Positions 1 through 5,803 are shown, counted from the first letter of the stretch. The stretch: 7,840 nucleotides of DNA from an uncultured Alphaproteobacteria bacterium (GCA_913064995.1 CAJYBL010000063.1:1-7840), one strand, 5' to 3'. Made by a program: numbers and translations. The notes: generated by a model from the sequence alone, not told the origin.

Positions 1-38
1 TGTCATCTTCCCCTAGGAAAGGTGCATACCTTGGGATA

Positions 39-82
39 GGGGGTCGGCCTAGGAGTGTACTTGACCCCTGCAAGCACACTTC
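39..82 (+). other. H-type RNA pseudoknot, PK1-like
   Basis: GGGGTC (40-45) can pair with GACCCC (63-68), and GGAGTGT (52-58) with 76-82 (one G-U pair). The strands interleave in the order S1, S2, S1', S2', with loops of 6, 4 and 7 bases, which is a geometrically sound H-type pseudoknot. A further hairpin, ACCTC (93-97) with GAGGT (113-117), follows. It is separated by 11 A/T-rich bases from a GCA codon at 129; E. coli tmRNA also has 11 A-rich bases between PK1 and its GCA resume codon. The pairings are seen directly. Equating the structure with PK1 is an inference. Confidence 0.45.
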
Positions 83-257
83 CCGACACACCACCTCGAC
101 ACCCAATCCAATGAGGTAAATTAGTAAAGCAAAAAACTTAAGGTCAAGTTTTGAGTTTGGTTCTTTATATGAGAACTTAAAAGTTGATGGTTCTAAAGTC
201 AAAGTTACAGAAATTTCTCTGGCTTCAGAATTTAAATTTCAGCCTAAATGGGGTGAT

Positions 258-773
258 ATGCGTTCTTTTAGTAATACATTATCGGTTGCGCCAGGTTATT
301 TGTGTCAGTGGACTTCGTCGAGTTTGAACAAAAATACCTGTGGCACAGATGTTTATATATTTCTTGTGAGAGATGCAGATGGTCAAAAGTTGTTTGATTT
401 TCAACTCCAGAATTTGACTGATTCAGAAACTTTTTCCGCTTCACTTAATATAGTCGTACCTCTTTCTAACTCTGCAACGTCAAGCCGCAGTAATTCCTCT
501 GCGCCTATAATCAAGAGAATGTTCTCACCGTCAGTGAAAGGCGGGAAAAATAATCCACCAAGCCAAGTAAGACAGGAACCTCAAAAAGTAAAAAGTCAAG
601 TTATGGGCTCATTTTCTGAAGACGCGGTGAAACAAATCGAGTTTGAAAGCTGGGATGAGGATTTAATCAACAAGGAACTGAGTATCCTTCCAACTGAAGT
701 TGTTTGGCTTTGGGACTTGGGAAAAGATAGTTGGTTACGTGTTGATTTGGATAAGCAGGAAAAAGAAAATTGA
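258..773 (+). CDS. Hypothetical protein in an AT-rich frame without a normal start; frame open from base 120
   Basis: No family is recognised. The frame is open without a stop from 120 to the TGA at 771-773 (about 217 codons), but codons before 258 include no ATG, GTG or TTG. ATG 258 is therefore the first conventional start and has only a weak GGTG before it. The upstream part (for example SFEFGSLYENLKVDG) reads like real protein, so ATG 258 is probably internal. The frame could be a 5'-truncated gene or, if the flanking RNA is tmRNA-like, could begin at GCA 129 (Ala-Lys-Asn) as a resume codon, giving 214 codons. From ATG 258 the protein has 171 residues: a mixed N-terminal part with two cysteines (C16, C30), a Ser/Asn/Pro/Lys-rich low-complexity linker near residues 72-115, and an acidic, Trp-rich C-terminus ending KQEKEN, with no LAA-type degron. 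No signal peptide or membrane segment is seen. Its base composition is clearly AT-richer than the genes to the right. Confidence 0.5.
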   Translation: MRSFSNTLSVAPGYLCQWTSSSLNKNTCGTDVYIFLVRDADGQKLFDFQLQNLTDSETFSASLNIVVPLSNSATSSRSNSSAPIIKRMFSPSVKGGKNNPPSQVRQEPQKVKSQVMGSFSEDAVKQIEFESWDEDLINKELSILPTEVVWLWDLGKDSWLRVDLDKQEKEN

Positions 774-955
774 GTTCGAGGATCCACAGCTATGATAGCA
801 ATCAGCAGGCTGACCAGAGTGGGTTTGACCTTATCAACTCAAGAATAAAAGGCAACGATAACCTCCTCGACGATGATGAGTAGATTTAGGGTTGTTCAAG
901 CTCACAACTAATCTCGATGTTCTATGGACGCCGGGTGCCAAACCTCTTGGCACTC

Positions 956-976
956 GCCAGTGCCAAGCCAGTGCCA
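956..976 (+). repeat. Tandem 11-base direct repeat
   Basis: GCCAGTGCCA occurs at 956-965 and again at 967-976. GTGCCAA also occurs at 935-941 and 960-966, and both copies are complementary to TTGGCAC at 947-953, so two hairpins compete for the same strand. Confidence 0.8.
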
Positions 977-1068
977 GACTACATGGGTTAAGGGGGGTTA
1001 TAGCGTCAGGGGATTGACCCGCAAGTGTCTGTGATATATCACTTGAGGATATAGCAAGACGCTTTCTA

Positions 1069-1096
1069 ACAGGTTCGAGTCCCGTCACTCCCGCCA
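1069..1096 (+). other. tRNA-like 3' end: T-arm, acceptor strand and encoded CCA
   Basis: The T-stem is 1069-1073 with 1081-1085, with one A-C mismatch (1071/1083), around the loop TTCGAGT (1074-1080). The acceptor 3' strand is CACTCCC (1086-1092), followed by discriminator G1093 and CCA 1094-1096. No 5' acceptor half or D-arm for an ordinary tRNA lies within 90 bases upstream, so this is the end of something longer (tmRNA-like) or a separated tRNA 3' fragment. Position 70 of the acceptor is C, not the U needed for the G3-U70 alanine signal of normal tmRNA. The matching 5' strand should be GGGAGTG. Confidence 0.6.
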
Positions 1097-1125
1097 CATT
1101 TTCTTAAACATCTCTTATTGTGGCA

Positions 1126-1160
1126 AACGGCAAAATTTGCCGTTCAATTTCGTTTTGTTT
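1126..1160 (+). terminator. Probable intrinsic terminator after the tRNA-like end
   Basis: An almost perfect inverted repeat AACGGCAAA / TTTGCCGTT spans 1126-1144 and is followed by a T-rich run (1146-1160, interrupted by C and G). It begins 29 bases after the CCA, in the right place to end transcription of the RNA gene. The A/T centre of the stem must act as the loop, leaving about 6-7 firm pairs. Confidence 0.55.
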
Positions 1161-1406
1161 AAGGCGTCATCGAGACAGCCCCTAATGTTTGCGATCAAAT
1201 TATGGGCTTTGTCAAAAGAGCCGTTTGCGGATTGTGATTACCACCTGACGGTCAATCGAAAGCTATTCTTCTGCTGCTGATTGCGTCAGCCTGTATCAAT
1301 CCATTGGCAATTTGGTCGATCTGCTGCAAAAATGTCTATCGTTGGTTTGGTGCAAAAGCGGTTATTGTAAAACCGGTTGCTCGGGAATAGGTGCATAGAG
1401 AGGAAC
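1161..1406. other. Intergenic region with no gene seen
   Basis: No credible reading frame is present. Two weak hairpins can be drawn: 1174-1181 with 1204-1213 (2-base bulge, long loop) and CGGTT (1359-1363) with AACCG (1371-1375). The promoter of the downstream hydrolase gene presumably lies here, but no convincing -35/-10 pair stands out. Confidence 0.5.
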
Positions 1407-2279
1407 ATGGCAAAGCTAGTTTTACTTGGCACTAAGGGCGGCCCGTCACTTCGCGGCGAAGGTGCTTCTTTTTTGCCAACATCGTCGCATCTGGCAATCG
1501 CCGGACGGTCGATCATCATTGATTGCGGCCTTGGCGTTACCGCCAGCATGGTTAAAGCAGGCTATCCATTGACCGGCCTGACCGATATTTTCATCACCCA
1601 TTGCCATTCGGATCATATTCTTGAATTTGGCGCGTTGCTGCATACCGCATGGACGGCTGGTCTTGATCGGCCCGTGTCGGTGTTTGGCCCGCCTGAAATT
1701 GCCGCTATCTGGCGCCAATTTTGCGAAATGATGCGGTTTGACATCACCATCCGAATGGCGGACGAGGGACGTGTGCCATTTGCCGCAATGGCGCAGATCA
1801 ACATCATTGATGCGAAAACGTCCGATCCAATTCGGCTTGTCGATGAAGATGGCCTAACCGTATCGGCGATGCATAATGATCACCCGCCGGTTGTTGATTC
1901 CTATGCTTTGCGTTTTGATGCCGGTGGTAAATCAATAACATTTTCCGGCGATACACGTTATTTGCCGTCTTTGGCCGGCTTTGCCATGAACAGTGATATT
2001 TTGGTGCATGAGGCGATGCTGGCAAAGGGGCTTGATCATGTGCTGGCAAAAACCAAAACTGGCGATGACCGGCTTAAAAACCACCTTCTTGCAGCGCATA
2101 GCTTTGCTGAACAGGTAGGGCAGATTGCCGCTTTGGCCAATGTTGGGCATCTGGTGTTAAATCACCTGATTCCCCCTGAGCGCGATATTTGCAGTGATGC
2201 CGATTGGCAGGCAGAAACCGGCCGCAGCTTTGACGGGCGCTGTTCGGTTGGGCATGATGGTATGGCCATCGAATTCTGA
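1407..2279 (+). CDS. Metallo-beta-lactamase-fold hydrolase, RNase Z/arylsulfatase-like
   Basis: A 290-residue MBL-fold metallohydrolase. Metal-ligand motifs are complete: THCHSDH (64-70; H65, H67, D69, H70), a motif III His in MHNDHP (H159), Asp in FSGDTRY (D182), AAHS (H231) and LNHLIP (H253). The N-terminal LLGTKGGPS strand-loop is typical of the RNase Z/AtsA branch. The HCHSDH form and the absence of an obvious RNase Z tRNA-binding arm fit the arylsulfatase-like, broad-substrate subgroup better than true tRNA 3' processing; the substrate cannot be named. No signal peptide is seen, so it is probably cytoplasmic. ATG 1407 is chosen because GAGAGG lies 3 bases before it and the fold's first strand starts there; an in-frame TTG at 1377 would add ten unlikely residues. 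The gene converges on the methyltransferase, with 9 bases between stops. Confidence 0.85.
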   Translation: MAKLVLLGTKGGPSLRGEGASFLPTSSHLAIAGRSIIIDCGLGVTASMVKAGYPLTGLTDIFITHCHSDHILEFGALLHTAWTAGLDRPVSVFGPPEIAAIWRQFCEMMRFDITIRMADEGRVPFAAMAQINIIDAKTSDPIRLVDEDGLTVSAMHNDHPPVVDSYALRFDAGGKSITFSGDTRYLPSLAGFAMNSDILVHEAMLAKGLDHVLAKTKTGDDRLKNHLLAAHSFAEQVGQIAALANVGHLVLNHLIPPERDICSDADWQAETGRSFDGRCSVGHDGMAIEF

Positions 2280-2288
2280 CATTCTTGA

Positions 2289-2978
2289 TCAGGTTTTTCG
2301 GGTGATCACAAAACTGACGTCACCCGAAACATATTTTGTTGATTGCGCGTGAGTTGGGCCAATCACGGCTCCGGCACGGTTGATAAAGGCTGCACGATCC
2401 GCATAGAATATTTGGCTTTCGATCTTGGCCTTTGGTGAAGATAAAAGATTTAACACCAGCCCATAACGTGCCCGTTCCATACAACGGTCAAGACAGGTAA
2501 AGATATAATCCATCCATAGGTCAGGATCATCACTATGGGTCAGGTTGAAAGTGCCGGAAAACACACAAAAATCAACCAATTTTGGTGACGTATTGCCGAT
2601 TGTGAAAAGCGCATTTTCGGCAGGAAATGTTTGGTGGCAAGCGGCGATCATCGCCCGATTGATATCAACCCCGTGATAGATCGTTTGGGCATAGGCTGGG
2701 GTCTTGTTGATAAATGCCAGCATGGCACCGTATCCGCAGCCAATATCAGCAATTGTCACCGGCTTTTGCGGTGCTAATTGATGCACAAGCGATAGCAAAG
2801 CGTCAAAACGCGCAATCTGGCTTGTTTGTGAACGCCAGAAAACGCCTTGGGCGGTGTTGCCGCGATTGGCAAGCCGGTTGCGATAGGTTCGGTTGAGCTG
2901 GCGTTCATGGCTGGCATAGATGAAACGGCGAAGCAAAGCTGTCTCCAAAAGCGGGACGAGGATCGTGATAGCGCCCAA
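2289..2978 (-). CDS. Class I SAM-dependent methyltransferase
   Basis: A 229-residue Rossmann-type methyltransferase. Motif I is IADIGCGYGAML (76-87), the SAM-ribose acidic residue is in YHGVDIN (D105), and a motif IV-like stretch FCVFSGTFNL lies near 137-146. The substrate is not evident. The N-terminal part (about 1-65, rich in Arg/His/Phe) is a likely helical substrate cap. No ATG occurs before the motif I region. The start given is TTG at 2978, without a clear Shine-Dalgarno sequence; internal TTG codons a few residues later are alternatives, so the exact N-terminus is uncertain. It runs opposite to its neighbours and stands alone, so its promoter should lie in 2979-3190, shared in divergent fashion with the YffB-like gene. 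Confidence 0.8.
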   Translation of the reverse strand: MGAITILVPLLETALLRRFIYASHERQLNRTYRNRLANRGNTAQGVFWRSQTSQIARFDALLSLVHQLAPQKPVTIADIGCGYGAMLAFINKTPAYAQTIYHGVDINRAMIAACHQTFPAENALFTIGNTSPKLVDFCVFSGTFNLTHSDDPDLWMDYIFTCLDRCMERARYGLVLNLLSSPKAKIESQIFYADRAAFINRAGAVIGPTHAQSTKYVSGDVSFVITRKT

Positions 2979-3054
2979 AATTAAATTATCTAGGTCATTT
3001 ATTGATTTAGGACAGTTAATAATTCAAGGCATTGAGTGATTGAATCTGCGCGTT

Positions 3055-3082
3055 TTGATTGAACATGACAAGCGCTGATAAA
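3055..3082 (+). promoter_or_regulatory. Possible sigma70-type promoter for the YffB-like gene
   Basis: TTGATT (3055-3060) and GATAAA (3077-3082) are 16 bases apart, upstream of the GTG start at 3191, leaving a leader of about 100 bases. This is a match by eye only; the spacing is one base short of ideal. Confidence 0.3.
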
Positions 3083-3190
3083 ACTGGAGCTATTCCCTGG
3101 GGCTGTTACTGTTTAGACATCACAAAAACCTTGCTTGGCAGGGCTGTTGTGGGACGGTAAGCTTGCCTCCGATCAAACAGGAGGCAGATT

Positions 3191-3523
3191 GTGAAACTTT
3201 ATGGGCTGAAAAATTGTGATAGCTGTAAGAAGGCGCTAAAGGAGTTACAGTCTGCTGGACAATCAGTTGAATTTATTGATCTTCGGGTAACGTCAGTTGC
3301 CGTTGAGCAATTGCAAAAATGGCTTGATGAACATGGCGATGCGGTTCTGGTAAACCGTAAATCAACGACATGGCGTGGGCTTGACGAACAGGCTCGCCAA
3401 CAGCCAGCTCTGGCGTTGCTTGGGGTGAATCCAACCTTGATCAAACGGCCGGTCATCGAGAGTGGTGACAATAGTTTTGTTGGCTGGACAGCCGAAGTGC
3501 AAACGGCGCTTGGGCTTGCCTAA
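3191..3523 (+). CDS. ArsC/Spx-family thioredoxin-fold protein, YffB-like
   Basis: A 110-residue member of the ArsC/Spx/YffB family. The N-terminus MKLYGLKNCDSCKKA carries a CxxC (C9, C12). NRKSTTWRGL (55-64) and NPTLIKRPVIE (80-90), with the family arginine R86, complete the signature, and the length equals the family norm. True arsenate reductases of this class use a single cysteine and three arginines. The LYGLKNCDSCKKA start and the lack of the full ArsC arginine set point to the YffB branch, a probable glutathione- or thiol-linked oxidoreductase with no firmly known substrate. The start is GTG, supported by a strong AGGAGG (3179-3184) 6 bases upstream. A hairpin between this gene and the next suggests it is a unit of its own. 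Confidence 0.85.
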   Translation: MKLYGLKNCDSCKKALKELQSAGQSVEFIDLRVTSVAVEQLQKWLDEHGDAVLVNRKSTTWRGLDEQARQQPALALLGVNPTLIKRPVIESGDNSFVGWTAEVQTALGLA

Positions 3524-3588
3524 TAGGGGCGAGCGTTTGTTTGGGTTGGTTTTGCCAAAACAAATGACTATAACTCTGCCGGTAAACG

Positions 3589-3611
3589 ATGCGGTTGGCC
3601 GCATTTCCTTT
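3589..3611 (+). terminator. Possible intrinsic terminator between the YffB-like and Lin0512 genes
   Basis: A perfect 6-bp stem ATGCGG (3589-3594) / CCGCAT (3599-3604) with a TTGG tetraloop is followed by TTCCTTT. It lies 66 bases after the YffB-like stop and 23 bases before the Lin0512 start. The T-run is interrupted, so termination may be partial; it could instead act as a 5' leader hairpin. Confidence 0.4.
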
Positions 3612-3633
3612 GATGTATTAAGGTGTTTTGATC

Positions 3634-3987
3634 ATGGCAAAAAAACGGATGGTGATGGAGCTTGGCATGGGCAGCTCGCTTCGCCAGCAAGATTATACGC
3701 GGGCGGCATGCCGCGCGGTTGAAGACGCGCTTTGGCATAATTCTCTATCGATTGCTGATGCCTTCGGCCTTGATCGTTCGGCAATGATCATCGAAGTGGA
3801 AATTGGCGTCCAGCAGCCGGAAAAGGTGGATACTGAAAAGGTTGCCGCAATCTTGCCTTATGGGCAGGGGGCGGTTCGTGCTGTTCATGGCGGTCTTGAC
3901 GTGCCAAAGCCAGGTGGCGGCGTTACCGTTATCGCCAATGCGGCGGTGGTGGTTTATCTCGATCTTGAGCCTGCAGGAGCCGCATGA
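3634..3987 (+). CDS. Lin0512 family protein, first copy
   Basis: A 117-residue member of the conserved Lin0512 (TIGR02058) family, whose biochemical role is unknown. Family marks: an N-terminal strand ending MELGMGSSLRQQDYT, then RAACRAVEDAL, an amphipathic mid-section, QQPEKVD (58-64), a GGLDVP stretch, and a C-terminal VIANAAVVVYLD strand. It is a small cytoplasmic alpha/beta protein with no signal or membrane segment. Start ATG 3634 has AAGG 10 bases upstream; an in-frame TTG at 3628 is less likely. The last base of its TGA stop is the first base of the next gene's ATG, so the two are translationally coupled. The second gene is a diverged paralogue, which suggests the two act together. Confidence 0.85.
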   Translation: MAKKRMVMELGMGSSLRQQDYTRAACRAVEDALWHNSLSIADAFGLDRSAMIIEVEIGVQQPEKVDTEKVAAILPYGQGAVRAVHGGLDVPKPGGGVTVIANAAVVVYLDLEPAGAA

Positions 3988-4343
3988 TGAAACGTATCAT
4001 TCTTGAAATGGGTACTGGTAATGATCTTTATGGTGAAGATTATACAAAGGCGGCGTGCCGGGCTGTTGATGACGCGCTTCACCATAGTTCTTTGATTCTG
4101 TTCCGGTCACTTGGGTTTGATCATGCCGATATGGATGTGCGTGTGACGATTGCCGTGCAGGATCCAGAAAAGGTTGACCAAACCATTGTGGCCGCCAAGC
4201 TTCCGCGCGGAAATGCGGCAGTCCAAGTCGTTAAAGGCGGCTTGGATGTTGTTGATGATGTTCATAATGCCAAATCTGTAATCGCCACCGCTGCGGTTGA
4301 GGCCTATCTTGATATTGATCCGAAAGACTGGGTGTCGGCGTAG
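3987..4343 (+). CDS. Lin0512 family protein, second copy (paralogue)
   Basis: A 118-residue paralogue of the preceding protein. The shared pattern is clear: LEMGTGNDLYGEDYTKAA, CRAVDDALHHSSL, QDPEKVD, GGLDV and a C-terminal TAAVEAYLD. It differs from copy one in the middle, where it has RSLGFDHADMDVRVTIAV. Function is unknown for the family. Two adjacent ATGs exist: 3984, which overlaps the previous stop as ATGA, and 3987. ATG 3987 gives the MKR start usual for the family and sits 7 bases after AGGAG (3975-3979), so it is preferred. The shared junction implies coupled translation and perhaps a hetero-oligomer, which is an inference from arrangement. Confidence 0.85.
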   Translation: MKRIILEMGTGNDLYGEDYTKAACRAVDDALHHSSLILFRSLGFDHADMDVRVTIAVQDPEKVDQTIVAAKLPRGNAAVQVVKGGLDVVDDVHNAKSVIATAAVEAYLDIDPKDWVSA

Positions 4344-4372
4344 CGTTTAGAACCTGCCAATAAGGAGGCGAT

Positions 4373-5239
4373 ATGGCGCCGTTTGACATGCTGCTTTATG
4401 CTGGCGTGGTGTTTGGCTGGTCCACAAGCTGGCTGCCGTTAAAATGGCAGCTTGGCGTTGTTGCGCCCGAAATATCGTTATTCTGGCGGTTTTTGATGGC
4501 GGCGCCGATGATGGCGCTTTTGGCGATTATGTCTGGCCAGTCATTACGGTTTGATTGGCGGGTTCATTGGCGATTTGCCGCGCTTGGCCTGTTTATTTTC
4601 TCAGGTAATTTCACGCTATTTTATCACGCTGCCAACGGGGTGGCATCAGGGCTTTTGGCGGTGGTTTTTTCAACCGCTTCATTGGTCAATGTTCTTATGG
4701 GGGCAGCGCTTGGACGCCAACTTCCGCCAATGCGGCATCTGCTTGCTGCCTTTGTCGGGATCAGCGGGGTGACGCTATTATATTGGCCTGAATTACAGCT
4801 ATCCGAAACGGCAATGCCAAGCCTGATGCTTTGCCTTGCTGGCACGTTGTTTTTTTGCAGTGGAAATATGGTTTCGGCCGCCAGCCAGCTTCGCGGCATA
4901 CCGGTTTTTGCGTCGACGGCCTGGGGCATGGCCTATGGAGCTTGCTATCTTGGGCTGGTGTCATATGTCATGGGCTATGAGTTCATGATTGAACCAACCT
5001 CGCTTTATATCGGTTCGCTTATGTGGTTGACAATCATATCGTCAGTTCTGACGTTTAGCTGTTATTTGATGCTGATTGGCAAGATCGGTGCCAGCCGTGC
5101 AGGCTATGCAACTGTGGTATTTCCGGTTTTTGCCCTGCTGATTTCAACCGGATTTGAAAATTACCATTGGACCTTGCCTGGTATTGCCGGATTAGGACTT
5201 GTCGTGGCGGGCAATATCATCATGATTCGCGCCCGCTAG
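4373..5239 (+). CDS. EamA/DMT-family membrane transporter
   Basis: A 288-residue inner-membrane protein with about ten hydrophobic segments arranged as two EamA-type halves, the usual size and plan of drug/metabolite transporter superfamily members. The first helix (YAGVVFGWSTSWLPLK) has the Trp- and Ser-rich form seen in EamA exporters. The second half ends in a helix reaching GNIIMIRAR, a short basic cytoplasmic tail. The substrate cannot be predicted; amino acids or other metabolites are typical. The start is supported by AAGGAGG shortly before ATG 4373. It follows the Lin0512 pair by 29 bases and may share its transcript. It converges on the DUF3429 gene; the inverted repeat CTAGAT (5236-5241)/ATCTAG (5250-5255) covers both stops. 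Confidence 0.85.
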   Translation: MAPFDMLLYAGVVFGWSTSWLPLKWQLGVVAPEISLFWRFLMAAPMMALLAIMSGQSLRFDWRVHWRFAALGLFIFSGNFTLFYHAANGVASGLLAVVFSTASLVNVLMGAALGRQLPPMRHLLAAFVGISGVTLLYWPELQLSETAMPSLMLCLAGTLFFCSGNMVSAASQLRGIPVFASTAWGMAYGACYLGLVSYVMGYEFMIEPTSLYIGSLMWLTIISSVLTFSCYLMLIGKIGASRAGYATVVFPVFALLISTGFENYHWTLPGIAGLGLVVAGNIIMIRAR

Positions 5240-5251
5240 ATGGGGGCCTAT

Positions 5252-5695
5252 CTAGGCAAGTAACATCGCCGCTAGGCTAGTGACCGCGCCGATGGTCAAA
5301 ATGGTGCGAAGCCGCATATACCAATCGGGGATAAGCCCGCGACTGGCGGCTTGGCGATCCACCGACCAGGTCAGGACAAATAATGGCATCAATGCAAGTA
5401 GCCGCAGATTAGCGTCAAAAATCAACAGGCTGGCAAACCCCATAAGTGCCGGTGTGATCGACCAGACATACCAATAGGGGCTGCGATCGTCCCGCATTGC
5501 CAATCCCCAATGAACAGCGCCAAGAAAGCTAAGGATAATGGCACCATAGGTGGTGCCGCCGATAAATCCATAAAGCACCAAAGCGTCAACGCCGCTATGC
5601 GTGCCAAGCGCGGCAAGCCCAAAGGGAATAAGGCCGCCCCAGCCAAGTAGTGAAGGCATGTCTGGAATGCGGCTGTGTGGTGCTTGATTGTTCAT
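5252..5695 (-). CDS. DUF3429 family membrane protein
   Basis: A 147-residue integral membrane protein of the DUF3429 (TMEM69-like) family. After a short polar N-terminus (MNNQAPHSR) it begins LLGWGGLIPFGLAAL, followed by about five hydrophobic segments, the family motif SFLGAVHWGLAM between helices two and three, a YVWSITPALMGF helix, and a final helix ending SLAAMLLA. Its function is not known; it is presumably in the inner membrane. Start ATG 5695 has AAGGA about 8 bases upstream on the coding strand. A longer in-frame version reaching 5776 would add a polar stretch not typical of the family, so it is not used. It lies divergent from nuoA and convergent with the transporter. Confidence 0.82.
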   Translation of the reverse strand: MNNQAPHSRIPDMPSLLGWGGLIPFGLAALGTHSGVDALVLYGFIGGTTYGAIILSFLGAVHWGLAMRDDRSPYWYVWSITPALMGFASLLIFDANLRLLALMPLFVLTWSVDRQAASRGLIPDWYMRLRTILTIGAVTSLAAMLLA

Positions 5696-5803
5696 CACTC
5701 GATCCTTGTTGGTAATCAGATAAGGGTTAGGTTCTTTGGTATGGCCTGCCAAGATGGTTAGACATAAATTAGGCAATCTTCAATGTGAGATGCAACCATC
5801 CAT

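Larger units (their letters stand above)
1..1096 (+). ncRNA. tmRNA-like RNA gene, 5' end outside window, carrying a long internal reading frame
   Basis: Seen: bases 19-30 (AAGGTGCATACC) match 11 of 12 bases of the E. coli tmRNA stretch AAGGTGCATGCC, which also lies just before the first pseudoknot. A pseudoknot follows at 40-82. The far end (1045-1096) has GAGGATATAG (E. coli GAGGATGTAG), a T-loop TTCGAGT, an acceptor strand and CCA. The two ends can form a P2-like helix: 14-21 with 1062-1068 (one bulged G) and 26-32 with 1045-1052 (one bulged A). Known: in one-piece tmRNA, P2 joins exactly these regions and the tag frame lies between PK1 and the 3' pseudoknots. Here that slot holds an AT-rich frame ending at 773. 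Inference: a tmRNA-like gene with a giant tag, or a tmRNA interrupted by a gene fragment. Odd points: Alphaproteobacteria normally have a permuted two-piece tmRNA, and this order is not permuted. The 5' acceptor strand would lie roughly 20 bases before base 1. Confidence 0.45.
774..1096 (+). other. Structured 3' domain of the tmRNA-like RNA
   Basis: The segment begins right after the TGA stop and is dense in possible helices: a 7-bp helix TCGAGGA (776-782) with TCCTCGA (864-870); a hairpin GCTA/TAGC (789-799); a possible pseudoknot of GAGT (817-820)/ACTC (837-840) interleaved with TTATC (831-835)/GATAA (857-861); a long hairpin 882-889/908-914 continued by TTGT/ACAA; a 10-bp hairpin 932-941/947-956; a hairpin GTCA/TGAC (1005-1018); and CAAGTG/CACTTG (1022-1045). 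This density resembles the PK2-PK4 region of tmRNA, and the length (about 320 bases) is somewhat above the roughly 240 bases in E. coli. All pairings are by eye and not energy-tested, and some are mutually exclusive. Confidence 0.4.

Noticed and set aside
51..74. tRNA 5' half (GGAGTG, TA, D-arm-like CTTG/CAAG)
   Set aside because: GGAGTG could pair with CACTCC at 1086-1091, but the D-loop lacks GG, no anticodon stem follows, and the same bases fit the pseudoknot better.
976..1055. Group I intron core
   Set aside because: CAGACTACATGGG resembles the R element and GGATATAG the S element, but the P7 helix needs GACTA to pair with TAGTC and no TAGTC follows. No clear P/Q elements or G-binding site were found.
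1007..1096. Complete tRNA of about 87 bases ending at CCA
   Set aside because: GGGATTG (1010-1016) pairs with the acceptor strand except for one mismatch, but there is no D-loop, no anticodon arm and no proper bases 8-9.
834..1097. Minus-strand 87-codon frame
   Set aside because: It begins MAGVTGLEPVR, the familiar artefact of reading a tRNA-type 3' end backwards, and the rest has no protein-like character.
1..1100. Genomic island integrated at a tRNA-like gene
   Set aside because: No integrase and no second copy of the T-arm/acceptor core is present in the window, so integration cannot be supported from here.
774..1160. Permuted two-piece alphaproteobacterial tmRNA
   Set aside because: In the permuted form the coding piece follows the CCA end. 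Here the CCA is followed only by a terminator, and the coding-like part comes first.
5236..5255. Bidirectional terminator between the transporter and the DUF3429 gene
   Set aside because: CTAGAT/ATCTAG is a perfect inverted repeat but is short, AT-rich and has no T-run on either strand, so it is noted only as a repeat over the two stops.
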